A stretch of 64,000 bases of DNA from Pannonibacter sp. XCT-53 (GTDB taxonomy: Bacteria; Pseudomonadota; Alphaproteobacteria; Rhizobiales; Stappiaceae). Positions 51,156 to 59,321 of this stretch are shown here, piece by piece. The first letter of the stretch is position 1; the number at the start of each line of letters is the position of its first letter. Both the position numbers and the translations under genes were made by a program. The notes under the pieces were generated by a model. That model searched no databases. It saw only the letters and a program-made list of their open reading frames with translations, and was not told the DNA's origin. The stretch lies in NCBI RefSeq assembly GCF_009915765.1, contig NZ_JAABLQ010000004.1, positions 62,001 to 126,000 on the forward strand. The letters are read 5' to 3'.

Positions 51156-51467
51156 ATGGAGATGCACAAGGCCAAGCGGGTCGAGATCATCATCGAGGCC
51201 CCGATGGAACGTCGCCTGACGGAAGCGCTCGTGGCAGCCGGCGTCACCGGCTTCACCATCCTGCCCGTGCTGGGCGGCAGCGGCCGGTCCGGCGTCTGGA
51301 GCCGCGAGGGCCAGGTGTCGCGTGCCGGCGGGATGGTCGCCTTCATCTGCATCCTCAAGGAAGAGCGGCTGGACACCCTGCTGAAGCGGGCGATGCCGCT
51401 GGTGGCGCATCACATCGGCGTGGTCAGCGTGACCGATTGCGACGTGATGCGTGCGGAGCGCTTCTGA
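51156..51467 (+). CDS. sbtB: SbtB-like PII-family regulator of SbtA
   Basis: 103-residue PII-fold protein (KRVEIIIEAPMERRLTEALVAAGVTGFTILPVLGGSGRSGVW...) with ferredoxin-like beta-alpha-beta repeats. The GGSGRSGVWSREG segment corresponds to the T-loop and effector-binding region of SbtB, which binds cAMP/adenylates in cyanobacteria and inhibits SbtA; the canonical PII uridylylation tyrosine of GlnB is absent. It starts 4 bp after sbtA, so stoichiometric co-expression is expected. Confidence 0.9.
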   Translation: MEMHKAKRVEIIIEAPMERRLTEALVAAGVTGFTILPVLGGSGRSGVWSREGQVSRAGGMVAFICILKEERLDTLLKRAMPLVAHHIGVVSVTDCDVMRAERF

Positions 51468-51480
51468 GCCGCGCGACCTC

Positions 51481-51518
51481 CGGCCTGCGATGCGGAATGA
51501 CCGCGGCCTGCGATGCGG
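51481..51518. repeat. Short direct repeat after sbtB
   Basis: CGGCCTGCGATGCGG occurs twice (51481-51495 and 51504-51518), 23 bp apart, between sbtB and the carbonic anhydrase gene. No function is apparent. Confidence 0.6.
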
Positions 51519-51699
51519 CCGCATAAGGGAAAACCCCTAGCCCCTGCGGCCGGACTGTTGCCGTCGCCGGGGCTGGCCTATACTTGGCCCGGTACTCCGG
51601 GACCGGCCGCCTCCCCAGCCTGTCCCTGTCCGCAACCCGGCTCGCGACCCTCCGGACTTTCCATGGTCAGCGGTCCTCGCAGCACAGGAGCGGCAGATC

Positions 51700-52377
51700 G
51701 TGGCAAACGACTTCCCCAAGCATCTCGTGGCCGGCTATGGCCGCTATCTCACCAAGGGGTCCATCCGGCATCGCGAGGCGCAGGAACAGCTGGCGATCTA
51801 TGGCCAGCGGCCGGATGTGATGGTCATTTCCTGCTGCGACAGCCGTGTGACCCCCGAAGGCGTGTTCCATGCAGGGCCGGGAGAACTCTTCGTCGTGCGC
51901 AACGTGGCCAACCTGGTTCCCCCCTACGAGGAGACCGACGGCCAGCATGGCACCAGCGCGGCGCTTGAATATGCCGTGCGGGTGCTCAAGGTGAAGCACA
52001 TCGTGGTGATGGGACACGCCAAGTGCGGCGGCGTCCATGCCTTCCGCGAGAACGCCAACGCGCCGCTGGCGACCGGGGCCTTCATCGGCCGCTGGATCAA
52101 GCTCCTGGAACCGGCGGCCATCGCCATGGCCTGCATGCCGATCGACAGGCTCGACGATCCGCAGCTGGCGATGGAATATGCCGGCGTGCGCCAGTCACTC
52201 AAGAATCTCGCCACATTCCCGTTCGTCGACACGCTGCTGCGCAGCGGCGAACTGGCGCTGCATGGTGCCTGGTTCGACATCGGGTCCGGTGAGCTCAGGA
52301 TCATGGACCGTGTCAGCGGCAAGTTCGAGCCCTGTGCCACCGACGCACAGATCCTGCCGGTGGCTGCTGCCGAATAG
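51700..52377 (+). CDS. can: Beta-class carbonic anhydrase
   Basis: 225-residue zinc enzyme interconverting CO2 and bicarbonate. Zinc ligands are C45 (C-C-D-S-R motif with the D47-R49 dyad), H106 and C109 (GHAKCGG). The AALEYAVRVLKVKHIVVMGH core is typical; no signal peptide, so cytoplasmic. It begins with GTG at 51700 after AGGAG. The gene is 232 bp after sbtB in the same direction and probably acts with SbtA to set the cytoplasmic HCO3-/CO2 balance. Confidence 0.96.
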   Translation: MANDFPKHLVAGYGRYLTKGSIRHREAQEQLAIYGQRPDVMVISCCDSRVTPEGVFHAGPGELFVVRNVANLVPPYEETDGQHGTSAALEYAVRVLKVKHIVVMGHAKCGGVHAFRENANAPLATGAFIGRWIKLLEPAAIAMACMPIDRLDDPQLAMEYAGVRQSLKNLATFPFVDTLLRSGELALHGAWFDIGSGELRIMDRVSGKFEPCATDAQILPVAAAE

Positions 52378-52425
52378 GCAACCGCGGCGCCGGAGGCCCC
52401 GCGCCGATGCAGTGTCGGGCCTGTC

Positions 52426-52974
52426 TTACTGGGGCTGAGAGGCCAGCACGAGGCTCCAGAACACCTTGTACTTCGAGTTGGGCGCGTAGTGGGTGGCAAT
52501 GCCCATGCGCGTCGACTGGGCGTCGAGCATCACGCGGTTGTGGCTCTGCGATTCGCGCCAGCCGGAGAAGGCTTCGGCGAGCGTCCGATAGCCGGCGCTG
52601 ACATTCTCGACCGCGTAGGTCTTGGTCTCGCCGATGGCGTCCAGCCGGGTCTTGAGCTGGTTCTGCGGCTCCAGCGAGGCGCGGATGTTGTCAGCCGAGG
52701 CAATGGTGCGGGCCTGCGACTGGGCGATCGACATCAGCGTCGGGTCCAGCGTCAGCGGCCGAAGACCGTTGTTCTGGCGGTACTGGTTGATCATCTGCAG
52801 GGCCGACTGCGCATCGACGGTGGCATTCACCCGGGCCAGATCCCGGTAGAAGGGCGGCAGCTCGACGGGCTTGTCGCTCTGGCAGCCTGCCACGGTGGCC
52901 AGCGCAACGCCCAGCATGGCGCCTGCGAGCAGGCGGCCCGGCCGCGCGAGATGTCGGGTGAAGGTCTTCATCAT
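52426..52974 (-). CDS. CAP-domain (SCP-like) lipoprotein
   Basis: 182 residues with a lipobox (TVAGC, C31) and a CAP/SCP domain from about residue 55 (ALQMINQYRQNNGLRPLTLDPTLMSIAQSQA ... ENVSAGYRTLAEAFSGWRESQSHNRVMLD ... FWSLVLASQ). The GWRESxxHxxxM pattern and conserved E/H residues are characteristic. Bacterial CAP proteins are extracytoplasmic and mostly uncharacterised. It converges with the carbonic anhydrase gene. Confidence 0.9.
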   Translation of the reverse strand: MMKTFTRHLARPGRLLAGAMLGVALATVAGCQSDKPVELPPFYRDLARVNATVDAQSALQMINQYRQNNGLRPLTLDPTLMSIAQSQARTIASADNIRASLEPQNQLKTRLDAIGETKTYAVENVSAGYRTLAEAFSGWRESQSHNRVMLDAQSTRMGIATHYAPNSKYKVFWSLVLASQPQ

Positions 52975-53353
52975 GTATGGAACTTTCCTGCTGTGCCCCA
53001 GCCTGCCGAATCAGGCGGCCATTAGACCCGTTTCGCCGTCCGTTGTCTTGGTCCGAGGCAGTGCGGTGCGGCATCAGGCACATGCGTCCCCCCTTGCGCG
53101 GGCGTTTCGGGGCCTCGTCTGCACCTCGGTCGCGCTGGTCTGCCTTGCATGACGCAGATGTCGGCAAGGCCGGTTGCGGGTGTGAAAGGTGGACCTTGAG
53201 CAGCCCTGGTTGCAAATTGTGACGCAGGGGTACTGAAATCGATTGCGAGTCTTGACAGCTGATATCAGTAAAATTACGCGAGATTGAGCAATTCTTTACC
53301 GATGTTTCGTATAGCGTTCATCACAACAGCAAAAACCAGGGGAACAGACCAGC
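52975..53353. other. 379-bp spacer with AT-rich regulatory-looking tract
   Basis: The left 230 bp have the usual composition and no supported gene. The right part (about 53205-53350) is AT-rich; it holds TTGACA at 53256 with TAAAAT 11 nt later (spacing too short for a standard promoter) and a TTGAGC...GTATAG pair near 53285-53313. It probably contains the promoter of the double-receiver gene, but I cannot fix it. Confidence 0.45.
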
Positions 53354-54157
53354 GTGTCCGACGAGTCGGCCGAAAAGCCTATCAAGGTGATCATTGCCGA
53401 TGACTCTGGAACTGTCCGGAAGTTCATCGAAAAGGCCCTTCTCGCAACGGGCCGCAACTTCAATATTACCATGGCCGAGAATGGCAAGGATGCCGTCGAA
53501 AATCTCAGTCGACAGTCATTCGATATCGCCTTTCTCGACATCAACATGCCGCAACTGAACGGCGTCGAGGTGATGGCTGCCATTCACGTCATGGGCTCGA
53601 AGACTTTCGCAGTCTCCATGTCGGATGGACTTGCCGAGGATGCGGAGAAGAAGCTCAAGTCCTTCGGCGCCTACGACTTCCTGACCAAACCTTTCAGCGC
53701 CAGCCAGGTGCGCCATGTGGTTGAGGTCTTCGAGACGATCAACATTCCCTTCGACGTGCTGGTGGTGGATGATTCCGCCACGGTCCGGCGCATCGTCAAG
53801 AAGGTTCTGGAACGCTCGATCTTCAAGCTGAACATCGTGGAGGCGGAGGATGGCGACGCAGCCATCAAGCGCGTCAGCGAGAAGGCTTACCGGGTGATCT
53901 TCACCGACTTCAACATGCCGAACATGACCGGTCTGGAGCTGGCCGAGCGGCTTGCGGGCATGACCCGCGCCTCCGACGTGATCCTGATGTCGACCGAGTA
54001 CAACACCACGCTCGACCAGGCGGCCGAACGGGTGAAGGCCAAGGCCTTCCTGCGCAAGCCGTTCTACCCGGAGGATGTGGACAGCATCCTGCATCACCTG
54101 TTCGGCCTACGGCACTCGCATTTCTCGAAACAGGTGCGCATGTTCGCAATGACCTGA
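53354..54157 (+). CDS. Double receiver-domain (REC-REC) response regulator
   Basis: 267 residues made of two CheY-like domains and nothing else. Domain 1 (about 10-128) has D16/D17, phospho-acceptor D62 (FLDINMP) and K112 (TKPF); domain 2 (about 134-250) has D139/D140, D185 (FTDFNMP) and K235 (RKPF). Both are intact, so both can in principle be phosphorylated. With no output domain it is likely a phosphorelay or motility/adaptor element. No kinase gene is nearby. It begins with GTG at 53354 after AGGGGAA. Confidence 0.9.
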   Translation: MSDESAEKPIKVIIADDSGTVRKFIEKALLATGRNFNITMAENGKDAVENLSRQSFDIAFLDINMPQLNGVEVMAAIHVMGSKTFAVSMSDGLAEDAEKKLKSFGAYDFLTKPFSASQVRHVVEVFETINIPFDVLVVDDSATVRRIVKKVLERSIFKLNIVEAEDGDAAIKRVSEKAYRVIFTDFNMPNMTGLELAERLAGMTRASDVILMSTEYNTTLDQAAERVKAKAFLRKPFYPEDVDSILHHLFGLRHSHFSKQVRMFAMT

Positions 54158-54165
54158 ACCGGCCA

Positions 54166-54332
54166 GCCGCTCTGGCGAGCGGCCGGCAAGAGAAGACAGG
54201 GGCCGCTCTGGCAAGCGGCCGGCAAGAGAAGACAGGGGCCGCTCTGGCAAGCGGCCGGCAAGAGGACACCGGGGCCGCTCTGGCAGGCGACCGGCAGGGG
54301 AAACCGGGGCCGCTCTGGCAAGCGGCCGGCGG
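54166..54332. repeat. Tandem array of five 36-bp hairpin units
   Basis: Units begin with GCCGCTCTGG at 54166, 54202, 54238, 54274 and 54309 (periods 36, 36, 36, 35). The typical unit contains GGCCGCT-CTGGCA-AGCGGCC, a 7-bp stem with a 6-nt loop. Units 2 and 3 are nearly identical; 1, 4 and 5 carry base changes. It lies between the convergent ends of the double-receiver gene and ccrA. Confidence 0.95.
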
Positions 54333-54337
54333 CGATC

Positions 54338-55633
54338 TCAGCGGCGACCGGCCTCCACCGCATCCTCATAGGTGCGCAGTCCCGGCACCGGCGAGCTGAC
54401 CAGAACGGCCATGTTGCCGGGGGCGTGCTGGTTCTTCCACATCTTGGTATGCGCCTTCGGGATCTGGTCCCAGGGGAAGACCTCCGACATGCAGGGGTCG
54501 ATGCGACGGTCGATGACGAACTTGTTCGCCTCGGACGCCTGCTTGAGGTGGGCGAAGTGCGAGCCCTGGATGCGCTTCTGCCGCTGCCAGACGTAGCGGG
54601 CGTCGAAGGTCAGGTTGAAGCCGGTGGTGCCGGCGCAGAACACGACCATGCCGCCGCGTTTCACCACCAGACAGGAGACCGGGAAGGTCTGCTCGCCCGG
54701 GTGCTCGAACACCATGTCGACGTCATGGCCCTTGCCGGTGATGTCCCAGATTGCCTTGCCGAACTTGCGGGCTTCCTGGGTCCACGTGGTGAACTCGGGC
54801 GAGTTGACCTTGGGCAGCTGGCCCCAGCAGTTGAAATGCTTGCGGTTGATGACGCCCTTGGCGCCGAGGGACATGACATAGTCACGCTTGTCCTCGTCGG
54901 AGATGACGCCAATGGCATTGGCGCCGGCGGCGGCCGCCAGCTGGATGCCGAACACGCCGAGTCCGCCCGAGGCGCCCCAGACCAGCACGTTCTGGCCCGG
55001 ACGCAGCTGATGCGGCGCATGACCGAACAGCATGCGGTAGGCGGTCGCCAGCGTCAGCGTGTAGCAGGCCGACTCCTCCCACGTCAGGTGCCGGGGACGC
55101 GGCATCAGCTGCTGCGACTGCACGCGGCAGAATTGCGAGAAGGAGCCATCGGGGGTCTCGAAGCCCCAGATCCGCTGGGTCGGCGAGAACATCGGATCGC
55201 CGCCATTGCATTCCTCGTCGTCGCCATCGTCCTGGTTGCAATGGACGACGACCTCGTCACCGACCTTCCAGCGCTTCACCTTGGACCCGACGGCCCAGAC
55301 GATGCCGGCCGCATCGGAGCCAACGACGTGATAGGGGCAGGAGTGGTTGTTGAAGACCGAGATCGGTTCGCCGAGCGCGGCCCAGACGCCGTTGTAGTTG
55401 ACGCCGGCGGCCATGACGAGCACGAGCACCTCGTGGCTGTCGAGTTCCCAGGTGGGCACGACCTCCACCTTCATCGCATCCTCGGGCGCGCCATGGCGTT
55501 CCTTGCGGATGGTCCAGGCATACATGTTCTTCGGCACGTGGCCGAGAGGCGGGATTTCACCAATCTCGTAAAGGTCCTTCAACGGAGCATCTCCCGTCTG
55601 CCGGTTGTCATTCGCCCGAAGTGCCGCGCTCAT
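54338..55633 (-). CDS. ccrA: Crotonyl-CoA carboxylase/reductase
   Basis: 431-residue medium-chain dehydrogenase/reductase that reductively carboxylates crotonyl-CoA with CO2 and NADPH to ethylmalonyl-CoA, the key step of the ethylmalonyl-CoA pathway. Characteristic segments: LYEIGEIPPLGHVPKNMYAWTIRKERHG, NNHSCPYHVVGSDAAG, GFETPDGSFSQFCRVQSQQ, LVWGASGGLGVFGIQLAAAAGANAIGV (NADPH) and the C-terminal PKAHTKMWKNQHAPGNMAVLV. Length fits Rhodobacter Ccr. The ATG at 55633 follows GGAGGGGAAGGA. It is divergent from ecm across 312 bp. Confidence 0.97.
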   Translation of the reverse strand: MSAALRANDNRQTGDAPLKDLYEIGEIPPLGHVPKNMYAWTIRKERHGAPEDAMKVEVVPTWELDSHEVLVLVMAAGVNYNGVWAALGEPISVFNNHSCPYHVVGSDAAGIVWAVGSKVKRWKVGDEVVVHCNQDDGDDEECNGGDPMFSPTQRIWGFETPDGSFSQFCRVQSQQLMPRPRHLTWEESACYTLTLATAYRMLFGHAPHQLRPGQNVLVWGASGGLGVFGIQLAAAAGANAIGVISDEDKRDYVMSLGAKGVINRKHFNCWGQLPKVNSPEFTTWTQEARKFGKAIWDITGKGHDVDMVFEHPGEQTFPVSCLVVKRGGMVVFCAGTTGFNLTFDARYVWQRQKRIQGSHFAHLKQASEANKFVIDRRIDPCMSEVFPWDQIPKAHTKMWKNQHAPGNMAVLVSSPVPGLRTYEDAVEAGRR

Positions 55634-55945
55634 CTGTGTTCCTTCCCCTCCCTGTGCCGGGTCCGCAGGACCCATCCGTCTGACCAGGTTGAACAATTCG
55701 CCCGCCATTGACGCGGGCACCGTTCCTGTACTGCCGGTTCCGGCCCCGGTGAGGGCTGTGCCTGTTGCGACGCAGCAGCCCAGTCTGGCCAGAATACCCC
55801 TTTTGCGCAACTATCAATCCGGAAACGCTTCCGATCTATACGACTATTGCGTAACTTGAATTTGGGTCGCAGGTCGATTTTGCATCGCACATACGGGAGC
55901 CCTGCGCGGGCCGCTCACGCATGCGCAGGCGAGGAGGAGTGAGAC
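55634..55945. promoter_or_regulatory. Divergent ccrA-ecm control region
   Basis: 312 bp without genes. The AT-richer centre (55795-55900) contains TTGCGCAACT (55803-55812, itself holding the palindrome TTGCGCAA), TTGCGTAACT (55847-55856) and TTGC-ATC-GCAC (55880-55890), plus a small CGGAA-ACGC-TTCCG hairpin at about 55820-55833. A TATAGA is present on the minus strand near 55836 as a -10 candidate for ccrA. Regulator identity is inferred only. Confidence 0.5.
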
Positions 55946-57970
55946 ATGACAGACAGCGCGAACAAGGGTGCCAGTGCCGGATCGTCCGAGGCCCCGCGCC
56001 GGCGCGACCAGCCGTGGATCTTCCGCACCTATGCGGGACATTCCACGGCGGCCGAGTCGAACAAGCTGTACCGCACCAATCTCGCCAAGGGGCAGACGGG
56101 CCTGTCGATCGCCTTCGACCTGCCGACCCAGACGGGATATGACCCGGACCACATGCTGGCACGGGGCGAGGTGGGCAAGGTCGGCGTGCCGGTCTCGCAT
56201 CTCGGCGACATGCGGACGCTGTTCAACGAGATCCCGCTCGAGAAGATGAACACGTCGATGACCATCAACGCCACCGCGCCCTGGCTGCTGGCGCTGTATG
56301 TCGCGGCGGCCGACGAGCAGGGCGCGGACCGCAAGCTTCTGGCCGGCACGACGCAGAACGACATCATCAAGGAATACCTGTCGCGCGGAACCTATGTGTT
56401 CCCGCCCGCGCCGTCGCTGCGGCTGACCGGCGACGTGATCGCCTGGACCTACGGCGAAATGCCGAAGTGGAACCCGATGAACGTGTGTTCCTACCACCTG
56501 CAGGAGGCCGGGGCGACGCCGGTGCAGGAGCTGTCCTTCGCACTGGCGACGGCGGTGGCGATCCTCGACGGCATGAAGGCCAGCGGGGCGATCCCCGAAG
56601 CGGAGTTTCCGCAGGCGGTGGGGCGCATCTCGTTCTTCGTCAATGCGGGCATGCGCTTCATCACCGAGCTTTGCAAGATGCGCGCCTTCACCGAGCTGTG
56701 GGACGAGATCTGCCGGGACCGCTACGGCATCACCGACGAGCGCTATCGCCGCTTCCGCTACGGCGTGCAGGTCAACTCCCTTGGCCTGACGGAACCGCAG
56801 CCGGAGAACAACGTCTACCGCATCCTGATCGAGATGCTGGCCGTGGTCCTGTCCAAGAACGCCCGCGCGCGCGCCGTGCAGCTGCCGGCCTGGAACGAGG
56901 CGCTCGGCCTGCCGCGGCCGTTCGACCAGCAATGGTCGCTGCGCATGCAGCAGATCCTGGCCTACGAGACGGACCTGCTCGAGTTCGACGACATCTTCGA
57001 CGGATCCTCGGTGATCACCGCCAAGGTGGAGGAGCTGAAGGCGGAGGCGCGCGCCGAGCTTGCCCGGATCGACGCCATGGGCGGCGCGGTGGCGGCCGTC
57101 GAGTCCTCCTACATGAAGCAGAAGCTGGTGGAATCGAACACCCGCCGCCTCGCGGCCATCGAAAGCGGCGAGCAGATCGTCGTCGGCGTCAACCGCTGGA
57201 CCGAAAGCGAGCCCTCGCCGCTCGCCACCGGTGAGGATGGCGGCATCCTCACCGTGCCGGAGCATGTGGAAGACGAGGCGATCGAGCGGATCAAAGCCTG
57301 GCGCGCCGCGCGCGACGGGGTGGCCGTGGAGGCCGCGATCGCGGCCCTCAAGGCGGCCGCCCGCGAAGGTCGCAACATCATGGAGCCATCGATTGCCGCA
57401 GCCAAGGCCGGGGTGACCACCGGCGAATGGGGGGCGGCGCTGCGCGAGGTCTTCGGCGAATACCGGGCGCCGACAGGCGTCGGCCGGGCTGCCCGGGACG
57501 ATGCGGGCGATCTGGACGCGGTCCGGGCGAGCGTCGAGGCCGTCTCGCGCACCCTGGGCCGGCGGCTCAAGTTCCTCGTCGGCAAGCCCGGTCTGGATGG
57601 CCACTCCAACGGCGCGGAACAGATCGCCGTGCGGGCGCGCGACTGCGGCATGGAGGTGGTCTACGAAGGCATCCGGCTGACCCCGGCGCAGATCGTCAAT
57701 GCGGCGCTCGAGGAGGGCGTGCATGTCATCGGCCTTTCGATCCTCTCCGGGTCGCATCTGGCGCTGGTCCGCGATGTGATGGAGCGCCTGCGCGCGGCCG
57801 GCATCGGCGATGTGCCGGTGGTGGTCGGCGGCATCATTCCGGACGAGGACGCCCGCGCGCTGAAGGCGATGGGCGTGGCCGCCGTCTACACGCCGAAGGA
57901 CTTCCAGCTGACCGACATCATGGCCGATGTGGTGCGGATCGTCGGCGAACGCGGCGCGGAAGCGGCGTGA
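55946..57970 (+). CDS. ecm: Ethylmalonyl-CoA mutase (B12-dependent)
   Basis: 674-residue adenosylcobalamin enzyme (MeaA family) converting (2R)-ethylmalonyl-CoA to methylsuccinyl-CoA. The N-terminal TIM barrel begins QPWIFRTYAGHSTAAESNKLYRTNLAKGQTGLSIAFDLPTQTGYDPDH, typical of Ecm and distinct from methylmalonyl-CoA mutase; the C-terminal cobalamin-binding domain has DxHxxG at 551-556 (DGHSNG). Single-chain length and lack of a MeaB fusion fit the family. It needs the B12 made through cobST. The ATG at 55946 follows GGAGG (GGAGGAGTGAGAC). Confidence 0.97.
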   Translation: MTDSANKGASAGSSEAPRRRDQPWIFRTYAGHSTAAESNKLYRTNLAKGQTGLSIAFDLPTQTGYDPDHMLARGEVGKVGVPVSHLGDMRTLFNEIPLEKMNTSMTINATAPWLLALYVAAADEQGADRKLLAGTTQNDIIKEYLSRGTYVFPPAPSLRLTGDVIAWTYGEMPKWNPMNVCSYHLQEAGATPVQELSFALATAVAILDGMKASGAIPEAEFPQAVGRISFFVNAGMRFITELCKMRAFTELWDEICRDRYGITDERYRRFRYGVQVNSLGLTEPQPENNVYRILIEMLAVVLSKNARARAVQLPAWNEALGLPRPFDQQWSLRMQQILAYETDLLEFDDIFDGSSVITAKVEELKAEARAELARIDAMGGAVAAVESSYMKQKLVESNTRRLAAIESGEQIVVGVNRWTESEPSPLATGEDGGILTVPEHVEDEAIERIKAWRAARDGVAVEAAIAALKAAAREGRNIMEPSIAAAKAGVTTGEWGAALREVFGEYRAPTGVGRAARDDAGDLDAVRASVEAVSRTLGRRLKFLVGKPGLDGHSNGAEQIAVRARDCGMEVVYEGIRLTPAQIVNAALEEGVHVIGLSILSGSHLALVRDVMERLRAAGIGDVPVVVGGIIPDEDARALKAMGVAAVYTPKDFQLTDIMADVVRIVGERGAEAA

Positions 57971-58129
57971 GGGGGCTGACCTGGCCGGCTGTCACCGGAG
58001 GCACGCGGGCAAGGCCTCCGCGCTGCGTTGTGCCGGAGCGGGCGGGCTTTCGGGCCTGTTCCCGGTCTGCAATCTTGTCGTGCCGTCCCGGCCTTGTGCC
58101 GGGACTGGGCGGGGCCGGTCGGGGCAAGG

Positions 58130-58522
58130 CTACATCAAGCGCAGGCCGAAATGGGTGGCGAAGGGCTGAAAGTCGCGGTCGCGCGTCAGCAGCCGATGGT
58201 CATTTGCAAGACAGAACGCTGCAATCACGAGGTCCGGGAATTTCCGGATCGTGAGGCCCTTGGCACGCAAGTCCCGATAGTATCGCGCCGCAAGATAGGC
58301 CAGGTTCGGCGTGAGCATGGACGTTACGGAGAAACTTTCGAGGACGCTCGCCAAGGCCGTCGCATGGCGTTCGTCTCTTGCGCCTCGCAACACCTCGAGC
58401 AGGATGATGTCACCCACCAAAATCTGACGCGGTGCACGGATCGTGCGAAGGATCTGGACAGCAGGTTCCTGTGATCTGCCAGCGAAATGATCGATCCAGA
58501 CCGAACTGTCGACCACGATCAT
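58130..58522 (-). CDS. vapC: VapC-type PIN-domain toxin
   Basis: 130-residue PIN ribonuclease. Metal-binding acidic residues: D5 (VDSSVWID), E43 (ILLEVLRG), D97 (FPDLVIAA) and D115/D117 (LTRDRDF). In family members the toxin cleaves tRNA or rRNA and is neutralised by VapB. Its ATG overlaps the vapB stop codon (ATGA). Confidence 0.95.
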   Translation of the reverse strand: MIVVDSSVWIDHFAGRSQEPAVQILRTIRAPRQILVGDIILLEVLRGARDERHATALASVLESFSVTSMLTPNLAYLAARYYRDLRAKGLTIRKFPDLVIAAFCLANDHRLLTRDRDFQPFATHFGLRLM

Positions 58523-58773
58523 GCTGCGTCGGGCTTCAGACGGTCATTGTCCAGAAGCTCAGGCAAATCTTCTGGTGGTCCCCAGCCATCGCGCATCTCG
58601 TCGAGATCGCCTTCCCAGCCGATGCCCGCGGAATTGCGGATCACGGCCCGAAGCTCCTCGTCCTTGACGAGGCGGCGCAGGGCTTCCTCGACGACGGCCT
58701 TCTTCGTGGTCAGGCCGGTCGCAGCCATCGCCTTGGTCATGAGGTCGTCGTCGATGTCGATGTTGGTGCGCAT
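58519..58773 (-). CDS. vapB: VapB-type antitoxin (ribbon-helix-helix)
   Basis: 84 residues: a ribbon-helix-helix N-terminus (MRTNIDIDDDLMTKAMAATG, then TTKKAVVEEALRRLV, the VapB/DUF2191 type) and a C-terminal toxin-binding tail rich in acidic residues. RHH dimers of VapB and VapBC bind the operator upstream; a perfect inverted repeat there supports autoregulation. The ATG at 58773 follows GGGGAG. Confidence 0.93.
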   Translation of the reverse strand: MRTNIDIDDDLMTKAMAATGLTTKKAVVEEALRRLVKDEELRAVIRNSAGIGWEGDLDEMRDGWGPPEDLPELLDNDRLKPDAA

Positions 58774-58786
58774 GGCGCGCTCCCCG

Positions 58787-58834
58787 CGATGTGTATGATC
58801 ATCCAAATCTATACACATCGTGTCGCTTCCGCAA
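58787..58834 (-). promoter_or_regulatory. vapBC promoter with autoregulatory operator
   Basis: Minus strand TTGCGG (58829-58834) and TAGATT (58806-58811) are 17 nt apart. A perfect 10-bp inverted repeat CGATGTGTAT / ATACACATCG (58787-58796 and 58811-58820, 14-nt spacer) overlaps the -10 region, as expected for a VapBC operator. Confidence 0.8.
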
Positions 58835-58850
58835 GGTGAGGTACGGCTGC

Positions 58851-59267
58851 CTATTGCGCCTTGTGGTAGATGGCCGTGTTGACGAAGCTCTCGGTCTCCG
58901 TGACATGGACCGTCTGGGTGACGGTGAGGGTGCGGCCGTCGGGCGACAGCTCGCGGTCGGCGACCATGATCGGCACGCCCCCGCGCAGGGCCTCGCTGAC
59001 GAGGTTGTTGTCACCGCGCAGCCCGTGCCGCATGGCGTCGGCCAGCCCGCTCTTGCCAAGCCTGGTCTCGCCTCCGTTCGGCAGGGCGACGAAACTGTCG
59101 GTCTGGCTGCTGCCATCGGCGGCAACGCTGGTCATGGTGAACTTGAGGGTGCCGAAGGCATCCTCGATGGTCAGGGTGGCGCTCTGCGGCAGCTCGCCCT
59201 GGTCGAATTCGCTTTCGTCCCGGTCGAAGATCCAGGTGCCGAAAAAGCGCTTGAGCGGATCGGTCAT
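58851..59267 (-). CDS. Hypothetical 138-residue protein
   Basis: I do not recognise the family. The sequence has no signal peptide or membrane helix; it looks beta-rich and lipocalin-like in pattern (FFGTWIFDRDESEF ... ATLTIEDAFGTLKFTMTSVA ... LSPDGRTLTVTQTVHVTETESFVNTAIYHK), a layout common to small proteins that measure or bind something in a barrel. The ATG at 59267 follows AGGAG at 6 nt. It is 113 bp after leuB on the same strand. Confidence 0.75.
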   Translation of the reverse strand: MTDPLKRFFGTWIFDRDESEFDQGELPQSATLTIEDAFGTLKFTMTSVAADGSSQTDSFVALPNGGETRLGKSGLADAMRHGLRGDNNLVSEALRGGVPIMVADRELSPDGRTLTVTQTVHVTETESFVNTAIYHKAQ

Positions 59268-59321
59268 GGGAGGCTCCTGTGCCATCGTCAGCCTTGGCGG
59301 CCTGTTCTCGCCGGAACGGAT

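Noticed and set aside
54166..54332. CRISPR array
   Set aside because: Units of 36 bp follow each other with no unique spacers, and no cas genes are near.
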